41,000 nucleotides of DNA from Sphingomonas sp. (GCF_025362505.1 NZ_JANYGG010000033.1:1-41000); one strand, 5' to 3'; shown: positions 6,738 to 17,264, counted from the stretch's first letter. Notes: generated from the sequence alone by a model not told the origin. Translations and numbers: made by a program.

Positions 6738-7499
6738 CTACTTCTTCAATCGGTAGCCCGACTTGAAAATGCGCGTGATGGTGGTGAGGCAGATCAGGAT
6801 GATCGCCGCCATCACCGCCACGCTCGACCACACCGGCACGTCGGCGCGGCTGTAGAAGCTCCAGCGGAAGCCGCTGATCAGATAGACCACCGGGTTGAAC
6901 AGCGTCACCGTCCGCCACGGCTCGGCCAGCGCGGCCACCGAATAGAACGCCCCACCGAGGAAGGTCAGCGGCGTCACCACCAGCATCGGCACGATCTGAA
7001 GCTGCTCGAAGCTGTTCGCCCAGATGCCGATGACGAAGCCGATCAGGCAGAAAGTGATGCAGATCACGATGAGAAAGGCGAGCATCGCGAGCGGATGATC
7101 GAGATGGACCGGCACGAAGATCGTCGCGGTGGCGAGCGTTACCAGCGCCAGGACAAGCGACTTGGTCGCGGCCGCCCCGACATAGGCGACGACCGTCTCC
7201 AGGCTCGAGATCGGCGCTGAGAGAAGTTCGTAGATCGTCCCGCTGAACTTCGGAAAATAAATGCCGAAGCTGGCGTTAAAGATCGACTGCATGAACACCG
7301 ACAGCAAGGTCAGTCCGGGCACGATAAAGCTGCCGAACGCAATCCCCTCCATCGCCGTCATCCGGCCGCCCAGCGTCGATCCGAACACCACGAAATAGAG
7401 CGCGGTCGTGATCACCGGCGCGACCAGACTCTGCCACAGCGTGCGCCGCGCCCGCGCCATCTCGAAGCGATAGATCGCCGCCACGCCATGCCAGTTCAT
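6738..7499 (-). CDS. ABC-2 type transporter permease
   Basis: The 253-residue inner-membrane protein has about six hydrophobic segments and the ABC-2 pattern: an amphipathic start ([20 protein letters not shown]), then [20 protein letters not shown] and later the [12 protein letters not shown] motif. It overlaps the ATPase gene by four bases and should form a 2+2 exporter with it. Family members such as NodJ, DrrB and YadH export lipids, polysaccharides or drugs. The substrate is not evident. Confidence 0.92.
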   Translation of the reverse strand: MNWHGVAAIYRFEMARARRTLWQSLVAPVITTALYFVVFGSTLGGRMTAMEGIAFGSFIVPGLTLLSVFMQSIFNASFGIYFPKFSGTIYELLSAPISSLETVVAYVGAAATKSLVLALVTLATATIFVPVHLDHPLAMLAFLIVICITFCLIGFVIGIWANSFEQLQIVPMLVVTPLTFLGGAFYSVAALAEPWRTVTLFNPVVYLISGFRWSFYSRADVPVWSSVAVMAAIILICLTTITRIFKSGYRLKK

Positions 7500-8431
7500 T
7501 TCGCGCCTCCGTCATGGACCAGCGACACGAAAATATCCTCGAGGCTCGACTGGTGGGTCGACAGATCCTTGTAGCCGATGCCGAGCTCGCTCAGCTTGCG
7601 CATCAGCGACGCGATCCCGGTCCGCTCGGCATGGCTATCGAACGAATAGGCCAGCACATGGCCGCCATCCTGGGTCGTCACGCCCCATTCGCCAAGCTCG
7701 CCCGGCACCACCGCCATCACCTCGTTCAGCGTCACCTTGAGCGTCTTGCGCCCCAGCCGCGCCATCAGTGCGTCCTTGTCCTCGACCGCGATCAGCTCGC
7801 CTCGCGCGATCACGCCGACGCGGTCGGCCATCTCCTCGGCTTCCTCGATGTAATGGGTCGTCAGGATGATCGTCGTCCCGTCGTCGCGCAGCTGGCGTAC
7901 CATGTCCCACATGTCGCGGCGCAATTCGACGTCGACTCCCGCGCTCGGTTCGTCGAGGAACAGCAGCGCGGGTTCGTGACTGAGCGCCTTGGCGATCATC
8001 ACCCGCCGCTTCATCCCGCCCGACAACTCCATCATCTTGGTCTGGCGCTTATCCCACAAGGTCAGTCGCTTGAGCAGCGTCTCGATCATCTTGTCGTCAC
8101 GTGGCTTGCCGAACAGCCCGCGGCTGAAGCTGACTGTCGACCACACGGTTTCGAACGCATCGGTCGTCAGTTCCTGCGGCACCAGCCCGATCCGCTGGCG
8201 CGCGTGGCGATAGTCGAGCGCATGGTCCTTCCCGTCGACCAGCACCGTCCCGTCCGACGGCGTGACGATCCCGCAGACGATCGAGATCAGCGTCGTCTTG
8301 CCTGCGCCATTGGGCCCGAGCAGGGCAAATATCTCCCCGCGGCGGATGTCGAGATCGATCGCCTTCAGCGCCTCGGTGCCGCTCGCATAAGCCTTGCGCA
8401 GCCCGCGGATCGAAAGGATGGTGTCGCTCAT
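7496..8431 (-). CDS. ABC transporter ATP-binding protein
   Basis: The 311-residue protein has Walker [10 protein letters not shown] (from residue 39), the signature LSGGMKRR, Walker [13 protein letters not shown] and the switch His in [14 protein letters not shown]. It belongs to the CcmA/DrrA class that works with ABC-2 permeases. The C-terminal 80 residues form the regulatory extension common in this class. The start [10 protein letters not shown] overlaps the yciB stop by four bases; the longer frame would add 36 non-homologous residues inside yciB. Confidence 0.94.
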   Translation of the reverse strand: MSDTILSIRGLRKAYASGTEALKAIDLDIRRGEIFALLGPNGAGKTTLISIVCGIVTPSDGTVLVDGKDHALDYRHARQRIGLVPQELTTDAFETVWSTVSFSRGLFGKPRDDKMIETLLKRLTLWDKRQTKMMELSGGMKRRVMIAKALSHEPALLFLDEPSAGVDVELRRDMWDMVRQLRDDGTTIILTTHYIEEAEEMADRVGVIARGELIAVEDKDALMARLGRKTLKVTLNEVMAVVPGELGEWGVTTQDGGHVLAYSFDSHAERTGIASLMRKLSELGIGYKDLSTHQSSLEDIFVSLVHDGGAK

Positions 8432-9192
8432 TCGGGGGGCAGTTCTTGCGGCTTCGCAGCGTCGGTGTTGAGGCCGTGCTTCAGCAGCATCGGCACATTC
8501 GCGATCGCGAACACGAAGGTCGCGGGCAGGGCGATCCACAATTTATAGCTGATCCATTGGTCCGTCGTCAGATTGCGCCACACCGCTTCGTTGGCGATCG
8601 CCATGGCGACGAAGAACAACGTCCAGTTGCGCGTCAGCTTGTCCCAGCCCGTCTGGTCGAGCCCGGGATAGGCCGAACCGAGCACGCTCTTGAGCAACGG
8701 CCGTTTCGTGACCAGCCCGAACAGCAGCAGCGCCGAGACGATCGCATAATAGATCGTTGGCTTGATCTTGATGAACGTCTCGTTGTGCAGCCAGATCGTC
8801 AGCCCGCCCATCACGATGACGAGGAACCCCGAGAACAGCTGCAGCGCCGACAGCGTGCGGGTCAGCGCGAAGCTCACCACCAGCGCGACGACGAATGCCG
8901 CGATGAATATCGCCGTTCCGGTGAACACCCCGAATTTCGCATTGGCGATGAAGAACAGGACGAGCGGCCCGAGGTCGAGCAGCAATCGTACGCCGGCCCC
9001 GACCTCGCGGACGGAGCGTTCGGGGGTATTAGGATCTTTTGGAACCGCTGCAATAACGAGGACTGCTATCGGTCCAAAGACAAAGCCCAATGCTCCCCAT
9101 CCCAGCGGGGATCGGCCTTTTTCAGCCGCTATCACGCCGCAGATTACTGCGGAGCCGACCAAGGCTAGAAGACATACGAGCCAAAAAATCAT
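8428..9192 (-). CDS. yciB: YciB/IspZ-family inner membrane protein with extra N-terminal membrane domain
   Basis: Residues from about 70 onward ([19 protein letters not shown] to the end) match YciB, the septation protein A family, which is linked to envelope synthesis and division. That part alone is about the usual family length. The first 70 residues are extra: two hydrophobic segments flanking [20 protein letters not shown], then a polar linker. Their codons (ATA, CTA, GTA, GGA, GCA, AAA) are rare elsewhere in the window. GGGAG nine bases upstream supports the ATG at 9192, five bases after ftsY. A native internal start for YciB cannot be excluded. Confidence 0.88.
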   Translation of the reverse strand: MIFWLVCLLALVGSAVICGVIAAEKGRSPLGWGALGFVFGPIAVLVIAAVPKDPNTPERSVREVGAGVRLLLDLGPLVLFFIANAKFGVFTGTAIFIAAFVVALVVSFALTRTLSALQLFSGFLVIVMGGLTIWLHNETFIKIKPTIYYAIVSALLLFGLVTKRPLLKSVLGSAYPGLDQTGWDKLTRNWTLFFVAMAIANEAVWRNLTTDQWISYKLWIALPATFVFAIANVPMLLKHGLNTDAAKPQELPPE

Positions 9193-9196
9193 ATGC

Positions 9197-10111
9197 TTAA
9201 GCTCCCAACCCCGCGATGGCCCGCGCCACCGCCCGTGGATCGAATGGCCGCAAATCATCAACTCCCTCACCGACCCCGATCGCGTGGATCGGCAGTCCGA
9301 ACTTCTCCGCCGCCGCGACCAGCACCCCGCCGCGCGCGGTTCCGTCGAGCTTGGTCATCACCAGCCCGGTTACCCCGGCAAGGTCGCGGAACACCTCGAT
9401 CTGGTTGAGCGCATTCTGCCCGGTGTTCGCGTCGAGCACCAGGATGACGTCATGCGGCGCCTCCGGATTGAGTCGTCCGAGCACTCGCCGCACCTTCGAC
9501 AATTCTTCCATTAAATGCGTCTTGTTCTGGAGCCGCCCCGCAGTGTCGACGATCAGCGCGTCGATCCCGGTCGCGGTGGCCTGCTTGACCCCGTCATAGA
9601 CGATCCCGGCCGCGTCGCCGCCCTCCTTGCCGGCGATGACCGGCGCGCCGATCCGCTCTCCCCAGATCTGCAGCTGCTCGATCGCCGCCGCGCGGAACGT
9701 GTCGCCCGCGGCCAGCATCACGCCATAATCCTGTTCCTTGAGCAAATGGCCAAGCTTGCCGATCGTCGTCGTCTTGCCCGACCCGTTGACCCCGATCACC
9801 AAAATCACGTGCGGCCGAGGAAAACCCCATATGTCGAGCGGTTTGGCGACGGGCGCCAGGATGCGCTCTATCTCTTCGGCCAGGATCGTCCGCAGCCCGC
9901 GCTCATCGAGTTGCTCGAACCTTCGCGCGGCAATCGCCTCGCGAATCCGCTTCGACGCCGCCGGGCCCATGTCCGACGCGACCAGTGCTTCCTCGATGTC
10001 GTCGAGCGTCGCCGTGTCGAGCGCCACCTTCGACGTCAGCCCGCCGATGTTCTCGCCGAGCCGATCGGCGGTCTTCTTGAACCCGCCCGCCAGGCGCTCG
10101 AGCCAACTCAT
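9197..10111 (-). CDS. ftsY: Signal recognition particle receptor FtsY
   Basis: FtsY docks Ffh-ribosome complexes at the membrane for co-translational insertion of membrane proteins. The 304-residue protein has the NG domain with G1 GVNGSGKTTTIGKLG, DTFRAAAIEQL, G3 DTAGRLQNK and G4 TKLDGTARGG. The acidic N-terminal A domain of E. coli FtsY is missing, as in many alphaproteobacteria. It overlaps mtaB by four bases. Its partner Ffh is encoded at 13503-14954. Confidence 0.97.
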   Translation of the reverse strand: MSWLERLAGGFKKTADRLGENIGGLTSKVALDTATLDDIEEALVASDMGPAASKRIREAIAARRFEQLDERGLRTILAEEIERILAPVAKPLDIWGFPRPHVILVIGVNGSGKTTTIGKLGHLLKEQDYGVMLAAGDTFRAAAIEQLQIWGERIGAPVIAGKEGGDAAGIVYDGVKQATATGIDALIVDTAGRLQNKTHLMEELSKVRRVLGRLNPEAPHDVILVLDANTGQNALNQIEVFRDLAGVTGLVMTKLDGTARGGVLVAAAEKFGLPIHAIGVGEGVDDLRPFDPRAVARAIAGLGA

Positions 10112-11259
10112 GCGAACTCCCCGATCAACTGTCCGTCGCCGACGCCGGTGACGGTCGCCAGTCCGCTCTGCCCGCGAACGCTGCCCGCAACGAATATGGG
10201 GGCGAATCCGTCGCTATGACCGCGTTCCTTATTCTCGATCAGCACCCGCTGGCGCGTCCCGGCCAGCGACCGCAGCCAGTCCGCCCGGCGTTCGGCAGCC
10301 CGGTCGCGCAACCGCGCCGCGCGTGCCTTGACGATCTCGCGTTCGACCTGCGGCATGCGCGCCGCCGGCGTGTTCGGCCTCGGCGAAAAGGGAAAGACAT
10401 GCCCTGCGACGACATCACAATCATCAAGCAATTGCAAAGTGTTGAGCGCGGCTTCCTCAGACTCGGTCGGAAATCCGGCGATCAGGTCTGCCCCGATCGT
10501 CGCATCGCTCCGCGCCGCCTTGATCGCGGCCACGGTTCGCACCGCATCGCCGCGCGAATGTCGCCGCCGCATCCGCTTGAGGATCAGATCGTCCCCGGCC
10601 TGCAGCGATAAATGGAAATGCGGCATCAACCGTGTCTCGCCTGCGATCAGCTCCATCAGCGCCGGGTCGATCTCGATGCTGTCGAGCGACGACAGCCGCA
10701 GCCGTTCGAGCCGCGGCAACTCGCCGAGCAGCCTCTGGCATAGCGTCCCAAACCCCGTCCCGTCCGTCGTGTAGCTGGTCACATCGACCCCGGTCAGCAC
10801 GATCTCACGCGCCCCCGCTTCCAGCTCGCGCACCACCGCATCGCGCACCGCGGCATAGGGCAGCGACCGGCTCGGCCCACGGGCCTGCCAGATGGTACAG
10901 AAGGTGCAGCGATGATCGCACCCGGTTTGAACCGCGACGAAACTTCGTACCCGCCCACGATACCCCGCCGCAACCGTCAGCGGCGCCGCGAAATCGCGCA
11001 ACTCGACCGCGTCGACCTCGGGCATCGAACGATAAGCATCGGGGGACAGTTGCGCCGCGCACCCGATCACCACGATCCGCGCATCGGGCCGCTCGCGCCG
11101 CGCCCGCCGGATCGCCTGGCGAGTCTGGCGCTCGGCCTCCGCCGTCACCGCGCAACTGTTGACGATCGTCAGAAGATCATTGTCGGCGCGGAGCCGCTTC
11201 ATCTCCTCGCTCTCGGCGAAGTTCAGCCGGCACCCGAGCGTGATCGTCTCGACACTCAT
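10108..11259 (-). CDS. mtaB: tRNA t6A37 methylthiotransferase MtaB
   Basis: MtaB is a radical-SAM enzyme that adds a methylthio group to N6-threonylcarbamoyladenosine at tRNA position 37. In the 383-residue protein, Cys10, Cys36 and Cys67 of the N-terminal domain hold one iron-sulfur cluster. CDHRCTFC (Cys114, 118, 121) holds the SAM cluster. The start TLGCRLNFAESE distinguishes MtaB from MiaB. Its substrate modification t6A depends on TsaE, encoded at 27389-27835. It overlaps dapF and ftsY by four bases each. Confidence 0.95.
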   Translation of the reverse strand: MSVETITLGCRLNFAESEEMKRLRADNDLLTIVNSCAVTAEAERQTRQAIRRARRERPDARIVVIGCAAQLSPDAYRSMPEVDAVELRDFAAPLTVAAGYRGRVRSFVAVQTGCDHRCTFCTIWQARGPSRSLPYAAVRDAVVRELEAGAREIVLTGVDVTSYTTDGTGFGTLCQRLLGELPRLERLRLSSLDSIEIDPALMELIAGETRLMPHFHLSLQAGDDLILKRMRRRHSRGDAVRTVAAIKAARSDATIGADLIAGFPTESEEAALNTLQLLDDCDVVAGHVFPFSPRPNTPAARMPQVEREIVKARAARLRDRAAERRADWLRSLAGTRQRVLIENKERGHSDGFAPIFVAGSVRGQSGLATVTGVGDGQLIGEFA

Positions 11260-12059
11260 GCTCCGAACGCGTCCAAGTCGATTTCGCCCGTAAACACGCG
11301 GGTCGCCGTACCGCGCATCCGCACCGGCTCGCCCGGCGCCCAGCTGATCACCAGTTCGCCGCCCTTCATCTGCACCGTCACCGGCGAGGAAGCGCGCCTG
11401 CTCGCGATCGACGCCACCGCCGTCGCGCATGCTCCGGTGCCGCACGCCATCGTCAGCCCGGCGCCGCGTTCCCACGTCCGCAGGCGGATCTCGTCCCCCT
11501 CGATCACCGCGACATTGACGTTGATTCGCTCGGGGAAGGCCGCGTCATGCTCGATCACCGGCCCCAACGCGCCCAGCCGCGCCTCGTCGATCGCCTCGAC
11601 GAAGAACACCAAATGCGGATTGCCGACATTGACCGCCATCGGCCCCGCCAGCTCGTCCCATGCCATCGGCAGCGCGGCGGTATCCATTGCATAGGCCAGC
11701 GGAATCTCGTCCCACCCGAAGCGCGGCTCGCCCATCGCCACCTCGACCTCGGCCTCGACTGTCTCGCCATCGATGATCCCGCCAGCGGTCTCGATCCGCG
11801 CCGCGCCCGTCAGCGCAATGGCGCAGCGCGCAGCATTGCCGCACGCCTCCGCCAATCCGCCGTCGGCATTAAAGATGGCCATCCGCAGGTCGGCCTTGTC
11901 CGAAGGTTCCAGCACGATCAGCTGATCACAACCGATCCCCTGGTGCCGGTCGGCCAGCCGGACGGCGAGGGCAGGGGTCATCGCCACCGCCTCGCTCCTC
12001 GCGTCGAGGATCACGAAATCGTTGCCGAGGCCGTGCATCTTGTGGAACCGACGGAGCAC
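11256..12059 (-). CDS. dapF: Diaminopimelate epimerase
   Basis: DapF converts LL- to meso-diaminopimelate for lysine and peptidoglycan synthesis. The catalytic pair is Cys73 (EACGNAARC) and Cys206 (MACGTGACA). The N-terminus FHKMHGLGNDFVILD is diagnostic. I chose the GTG at 12059, giving 267 residues beginning LRRFHKMHG after the initiator, because it matches the family start. The longer frame to 12299 runs into the divergent outer-membrane gene and is not homologous. It is the first gene of the dapF-mtaB-ftsY-yciB-ABC chain. Confidence 0.95.
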   Translation of the reverse strand: MLRRFHKMHGLGNDFVILDARSEAVAMTPALAVRLADRHQGIGCDQLIVLEPSDKADLRMAIFNADGGLAEACGNAARCAIALTGAARIETAGGIIDGETVEAEVEVAMGEPRFGWDEIPLAYAMDTAALPMAWDELAGPMAVNVGNPHLVFFVEAIDEARLGALGPVIEHDAAFPERINVNVAVIEGDEIRLRTWERGAGLTMACGTGACATAVASIASRRASSPVTVQMKGGELVISWAPGEPVRMRGTATRVFTGEIDLDAFGA

Positions 12060-12135
12060 GGCTCGCGACTTAGGGCTGCGCAATGAGTGTGTCCACCGTC
12101 GGCCGAGCCTGGCGGTTGGTCCGTCGCCAGCCCCG

Positions 12136-12157
12136 ACTGTGTTCGCAAAGACACAGT
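12136..12157. promoter_or_regulatory. Perfect inverted repeat upstream of the outer-membrane protein gene
   Basis: ACTGTGT at 12136-12142 and ACACAGT at 12151-12157 form a perfect 7-bp inverted repeat with an 8-base spacer. It lies in the 193-base divergent gap between dapF and the barrel gene. The symmetry fits an operator for a dimeric regulator or a leader hairpin. No known binding motif is recognised. Confidence 0.35.
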
Positions 12158-12252
12158 TTTGCGCCAAAGACCTGCGCCGGCACTTTTTTGGAGAACCTTC
12201 TCGGGCGTCGGGTGTTCGGGTCGGACCACTAGCGCAACAAAAAGGAACCTCC

Positions 12253-13278
<1,026 letters not shown>

Positions 13279-13316
13279 GGTTCAGGCACCAAGCCTGAAT
13301 TGAAGTGACAAGATTG

Positions 13317-13358
13317 CTCCCGGGTTAGGCCACGGCCTGGCCCGGGAGTTTTCTTTTT
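13317..13358 (+). terminator. Intrinsic terminator of the outer-membrane barrel gene
   Basis: A 15-bp stem (CTCCCGGGTTAGGCC with GGCCTGGCCCGGGAG, two G-T pairs) with a tiny loop is followed by TTTTCTTTTT. A smaller hairpin, TTCAGGC/GCCTGAA at 13281-13299, precedes it. This is the strongest intrinsic terminator in the window and isolates the barrel gene from ffh. Confidence 0.95.
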
Positions 13359-13440
13359 GACCTTGTGCCGCCGTTTCGCTAAGCGCTGTTCCGTCGTTTT
13401 CGACAAACACATCGACAGGCGCGTCTTGGCACGCACGCTG

Positions 13441-13469
13441 GCCGGCGAGGTTTCGCCCGCCGGCGTTTT
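13441..13469 (+). other. GC-rich hairpin in the ffh leader
   Basis: GCCGGCG at 13441-13447 pairs with CGCCGGC at 13458-13464 and is followed by GTTTT. It lies 34 bases before the ffh start. It could be a weak terminator, an attenuator or a processing site. The T-run is too short for confidence. Confidence 0.3.
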
Positions 13470-13502
13470 GCGCTTTGGTTTTGTCGATCTTGAGGAATTT
13501 GA

Positions 13503-14954
13503 ATGTTCGACAGCCTGAGCGATCGCCTTGGCGGTGTGTTCGACAAGCTCCGCGGTCGCGGCGCCTTGTCGGAGGCCGACGTGCGCTCGGCGATGCGCGA
13601 GGTGCGTGTCGCGCTGCTCGAGGCCGACGTCGCACTCCCGGTCGCGCGCGAGTTCGTCGACCGTGCCACTGAGAAAGCGGTCGGCGCCGACGTCATTCGC
13701 TCGATCACCCCGGGCCAGATGGTCGTCAAGATCGTCCATGACGCGCTGATCGAAATGCTCGGCGCCGACGCGTCCGGGCTCGACCTCGACGTCAATCCGC
13801 CCGCGGTCGTGATGATGGTCGGCTTGCAGGGCTCGGGCAAGACGACGACCACCGCCAAGCTCGCCCGCCGCCTCAAGGACCGCGAGCGCAAGAAAGTGCT
13901 CATGGCGAGCCTCGACGTCGCTCGTCCCGCGGCGCAGGAACAACTCGCCGTGCTCGGCCGCCAGGCGGGGGTCGATACGCTCCCCATCGTCGCCGGCCAG
14001 GCCCCGGTCCAGATCGCCGAGCGCGCGCTCCAGTCGGCGCGTCTGCAGGGCTATGACGTGCTGCTGCTCGACACCGCCGGGCGGCTCCACGTCGACGACG
14101 CGCTGATGGGCGAGATGAAGGCAGTCGCCGCGGCGTCGCGCCCGACCGAGATCCTGCTCGTGGTCGACAGCCTGACCGGCCAGGACGCGGTCAATGTCGC
14201 GCAAGGGTTCGCCGGCCAGGTCGAACTCTCTGGCGTGATCCTGACCCGCATGGACGGCGACGCCCGTGGCGGCGCGGCGCTGTCGATGCGCGCGGTGACC
14301 GGCAAGCCGATCAAGTTCGCCGGCACCGGCGAAGGCCTCGACGCGCTCGAAGCCTTCCACCCCGACCGCGTCGCCGGCCGCATCCTCGGGATGGGCGACG
14401 TCGTCAGCCTGGTCGAGCGCGCCGCCGAAACCGTCAAGCTGGAGGACGCCGAGAAACTTGCCGCCAAGATGGAGAAGGGCAAGTTCGACCTCGACGACCT
14501 GCGCATGCAGATCCAGCAGATGCAGCGTATGGGCGGGCTCGGCGCGCTCGCCGCGATGATGCCCGGGATGAAGGGCCTCGCATCCGGCAAGACCGACGAC
14601 AAGGCGCTGGTTCGTCTGGAAGCGATGATGTCGTCGATGACCGCGAAAGAGCGCGCCCGTCCCGACGTCATCAACGCCAAGCGCAAGATCCGGGTGGCGA
14701 AGGGCAGCGGGACCACCGTTCAGGAGGTCAACAAGCTGCTCAAGATGCATGCCGACATGGCGACCGCGATGAAGCGGCTCAAGAAGATGGGCGGGTTTGG
14801 CAAGCTCGCCGCGATGTTTGGCAAGGGCGGGCTCGAGGGCGCGCTCGGCGGGCTTGCGCCGGGTGGCCAGATGCCGGGCGGGCTTCCGGGCCTCCCTGGT
14901 GGCAGCGGCTTCGGCAACCTGCCGCCGGGCTTCAACAAATTTGGTAAGAAATAA
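13503..14954 (+). CDS. ffh: Signal recognition particle GTPase Ffh
   Basis: Ffh binds 4.5S RNA and signal sequences at the ribosome and pairs with FtsY. The 483-residue protein has the N domain, then the G domain with GLQGSGKTTTTAKLA, DVARPAAQEQL, DTAGRLHVDD and TRMDGDARGG. A methionine-rich M domain follows from about residue 300 (MQIQQMQRMGG, AAMMPGMKG). The C-terminus has a glycine/proline/methionine-rich tail of about 45 residues. GAGGAA precedes the ATG. It starts the ribosome-linked block ffh-rpsP-rimM. Confidence 0.98.
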   Translation: MFDSLSDRLGGVFDKLRGRGALSEADVRSAMREVRVALLEADVALPVAREFVDRATEKAVGADVIRSITPGQMVVKIVHDALIEMLGADASGLDLDVNPPAVVMMVGLQGSGKTTTTAKLARRLKDRERKKVLMASLDVARPAAQEQLAVLGRQAGVDTLPIVAGQAPVQIAERALQSARLQGYDVLLLDTAGRLHVDDALMGEMKAVAAASRPTEILLVVDSLTGQDAVNVAQGFAGQVELSGVILTRMDGDARGGAALSMRAVTGKPIKFAGTGEGLDALEAFHPDRVAGRILGMGDVVSLVERAAETVKLEDAEKLAAKMEKGKFDLDDLRMQIQQMQRMGGLGALAAMMPGMKGLASGKTDDKALVRLEAMMSSMTAKERARPDVINAKRKIRVAKGSGTTVQEVNKLLKMHADMATAMKRLKKMGGFGKLAAMFGKGGLEGALGGLAPGGQMPGGLPGLPGGSGFGNLPPGFNKFGKK

Positions 14955-14986
14955 CTCCAATCCACTAATCAACAAAGGAAATACTC

Positions 14987-15730
14987 ATGGCAGTTGCAAT
15001 TCGTCTGGCCCGTGGCGGGTCCAAGAAGCGCCCTTATTACCGCGTCGTGGTGGCGGACAGCCGCAATGCGCGTGACGGCCGCTTTATCGAGAAGGTCGGC
15101 ACCTACAACCCGCTGCTCGCCAAGGATTCGCCCGATCGCGTGAAGCTCGACGCCGATCGCATCACTCACTGGCTGTCGGTCGGCGCCCAGCCGTCGGACC
15201 GCGTCCTTCGCTTCCTCGACGCCGCCGGGATCAAGGAGCGCCCCGCGCGCAATAACCCGAACAAGGCCAAGCCGGGCGAGAAGGCCACCGAGCGCGCCGA
15301 GGAGCGCGTGACCAAGGCTACCGCAGCCGCCGAAGCCGCTGCCGCCGCCGCCGCCGCGCCGGCTCCAGAGCCCGAGCCGGAGCCGGTTGTCGAGGAGGTT
15401 TCCGTTGAGGAGGCCCCTGCCGAGGAAGCTCCCGCCGCGGATGAAGTGGTCGCCGAGGAAGCTGCCGCCGAGGCTCCTGCCTCCGTCGAAGAGCCCGCCG
15501 CTGTCGAAGAGCCCGCTGCTGAGGCGCCCGTCGCCGAGGAAGCCAATGAGGCGACCCCGAACAGCGACGCCGGCGATGGTCCCGCCGACGTGACCGGCGA
15601 AAGCGCCCAGGCCCCCGCCGAAGGTGCCGCCGAAGCCGCTCCCGAGGAAGCGTCGGCCGAAACCAGCGACGCCGACGTTGTCGCCGACGAGGCTGCCGCC
15701 GAGCCTTCAACCACCACGCCCGCCGCCTGA
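14987..15730 (+). CDS. rpsP: 30S ribosomal protein bS16 with a long acidic Ala/Glu/Pro tail
   Basis: Residues 1 to about 85 ([50 protein letters not shown]) are canonical bS16, a small-subunit assembly protein. The protein runs to 247 residues, whereas E. coli bS16 has 82. After a basic stretch comes a low-complexity tail of about 140 residues made mainly of Ala, Glu and Pro in VEEPAAEAP-like repeats. AAAGGAAA precedes the ATG, 32 bases after ffh. The start and core are certain. The tail's role is unknown; it could extend from the ribosome surface. Confidence 0.96.
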   Translation: MAVAIRLARGGSKKRPYYRVVVADSRNARDGRFIEKVGTYNPLLAKDSPDRVKLDADRITHWLSVGAQPSDRVLRFLDAAGIKERPARNNPNKAKPGEKATERAEERVTKATAAAEAAAAAAAAPAPEPEPEPVVEEVSVEEAPAEEAPAADEVVAEEAAAEAPASVEEPAAVEEPAAEAPVAEEANEATPNSDAGDGPADVTGESAQAPAEGAAEAAPEEASAETSDADVVADEAAAEPSTTTPAA

Positions 15731-15745
15731 GCGAGCGAAGCGCCG

Positions 15746-16249
15746 ATGACGTCCCCCGCGCCGGAAGGTGAGCGCCGCGTTGCGCTCGCCGCCGTCGCGG
15801 GGGCGCATGGCGTGGGCGGCGAGGTCCGCTTGAAACTGTTCGCCGGCGACCTGTCGAGCCTCACGAAAGGCGCGACGCTGCTCGTTGGCGGCACCGCGCG
15901 AAAGCTCACCGCGATCAAGCCCGCCGACAAGATGCCGATCGCCCGCTTCGAAGGCATCGACGACCGCTCGGCGGCCGAAGCCCTGCGCGGCACCCTTGTC
16001 GAAATCGACCGCGCCGTTCTCCCGTCGCTCGAGGAAGGCGAATTTTACCACGCCGACATCATCGGCCTGCGTTGCGTCGACGACGCCGGCGAGGAGCAGG
16101 GCAGGGTGGTCGCGATCGAGAATTACGGCGCCAGCGACCTGCTCGAGATCGAGCGCCCCGACGGCAAGCGCACGCTGATCCCCTTTACCGACCCAATTGC
16201 AGTCCTCGACGGCGACCGCATCGTCATCGACCCGGAATTCCTCGCCTAA
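15746..16249 (+). CDS. rimM: 16S rRNA processing protein RimM
   Basis: RimM helps mature the 30S head by binding uS19 and 16S rRNA. The 167-residue protein shows [19 protein letters not shown] at the start, the [14 protein letters not shown] segment, and the C-terminal PRC-barrel with [12 protein letters not shown] and [10 protein letters not shown]. It begins 15 bases after rpsP and is surely co-transcribed with it. Its TAA overlaps the TAG of the convergent flavoprotein gene (CTAA at 16246-16249). Confidence 0.96.
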   Translation: MTSPAPEGERRVALAAVAGAHGVGGEVRLKLFAGDLSSLTKGATLLVGGTARKLTAIKPADKMPIARFEGIDDRSAAEALRGTLVEIDRAVLPSLEEGEFYHADIIGLRCVDDAGEEQGRVVAIENYGASDLLEIERPDGKRTLIPFTDPIAVLDGDRIVIDPEFLA

Positions 16250-17208
16250 CCAGCTTCTTTCGCGGTCGCCAATTCGGGCTCGTTCATCGGCTCACGCAAG
16301 ATCGGCGAGAGCTCGGCAAGGTCGTTCCGAATGGTCGTCGCGGCTTGCCCGCCTTCGCCCATCGCATGGCTGATCTGGTCGAGCCCATGCACCACGTCGC
16401 CCGCCGCATACAAACCCGCGACACTCGTCCGCATCTTGGTGTCGCACAGGAAGCAACCGTCCTCGGCCAGCGTCGCCCCGACCATTTCGCCCAACTGCGT
16501 ATGCGTATCCGACCCTAGCGCCGGATAAACGCTGTCGAACGTCATCAGTCCCGCTGCGGTATCGACCGTGATGCCATTCTCGATCACTTCGATGGCCGCG
16601 GCCGGACCGTCGACCGTCGTCACCCCCGCTGCCTTCAATCGCTCGCACTCCTCCGCGGTCAGGTCGAGCGCGCGATCGGGCGCGATGAGCGTCACGTCGC
16701 AGGTGTAACTGCGCAGGAAGATCGCCTCGCCGACCCCGTTCTCGCTGGACCCGATCACCCCGACTTTCTTGTCGGTCACTTCGTAGCCGTCGCAGATCGG
16801 GCAGTAACGAATCAGTCCGCGCGCCATTGCCTCGTCATGGATTTCCGGGTCCATCGGCGGACGGCGGTTGATAATGCCGGTGGCGAGCAGCACCGAGCGG
16901 CTGCGTTGCGGACCCGAACCCCAATCGGCGGCGAACAGCCCGTCATCTTCCTTTTCGAGCCGCGTGACGCGCCCGGTCTCGACCTTCGCGCCATATTTCT
17001 GCGCTTGCTCGCGCATCCGCCGGAGCAGTTCCTTCCCGTTGATCCCGTCGGGATAGCCGGCATGATTATGGCTGCACGGTATCCAGCTCGCCCGGCTGTT
17101 CCCCGCGTCGATCACGCGAATATCGAGCCGGAAGCGCGCGAGGTAAATCGCCGCGGTCAGCCCGGCGGGGCCACCGCCGATGATCAGGCAATCGAGAGGT
17201 TCGTCCAT
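16246..17208 (-). CDS. Thioredoxin-reductase-like FAD/NAD(P) oxidoreductase
   Basis: The 320-residue flavoprotein has FAD-binding [19 protein letters not shown] at the start, the redox pair CPIC (Cys136, Cys139) in [10 protein letters not shown], a second nucleotide-binding fold ([15 protein letters not shown]) and the FAD-closing [20 protein letters not shown]. It is related to TrxB, but the disulfide is CPIC rather than CATC and the NADPH site reads GSSENG. Physiological electron acceptors are unknown; a thioredoxin is encoded at 36521-36841. It sits antisense between rimM and trmD, genes that are usually adjacent. Confidence 0.88.
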   Translation of the reverse strand: MDEPLDCLIIGGGPAGLTAAIYLARFRLDIRVIDAGNSRASWIPCSHNHAGYPDGINGKELLRRMREQAQKYGAKVETGRVTRLEKEDDGLFAADWGSGPQRSRSVLLATGIINRRPPMDPEIHDEAMARGLIRYCPICDGYEVTDKKVGVIGSSENGVGEAIFLRSYTCDVTLIAPDRALDLTAEECERLKAAGVTTVDGPAAAIEVIENGITVDTAAGLMTFDSVYPALGSDTHTQLGEMVGATLAEDGCFLCDTKMRTSVAGLYAAGDVVHGLDQISHAMGEGGQAATTIRNDLAELSPILREPMNEPELATAKEAG

Positions 17209-17264
17209 CCTCGCCCAATGCTCGGCCTTCCACCGATGTTCCGTGTGCTTTAGGCACCAGCGCC

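Noticed and set aside
9001-9180. Lower GC of the yciB N-terminal extension as proof of gene transfer
   Set aside because: I counted about 57 percent GC here, but the rest of yciB is about the same in sampled lines, so overall GC does not separate them. Only the codon choice does.
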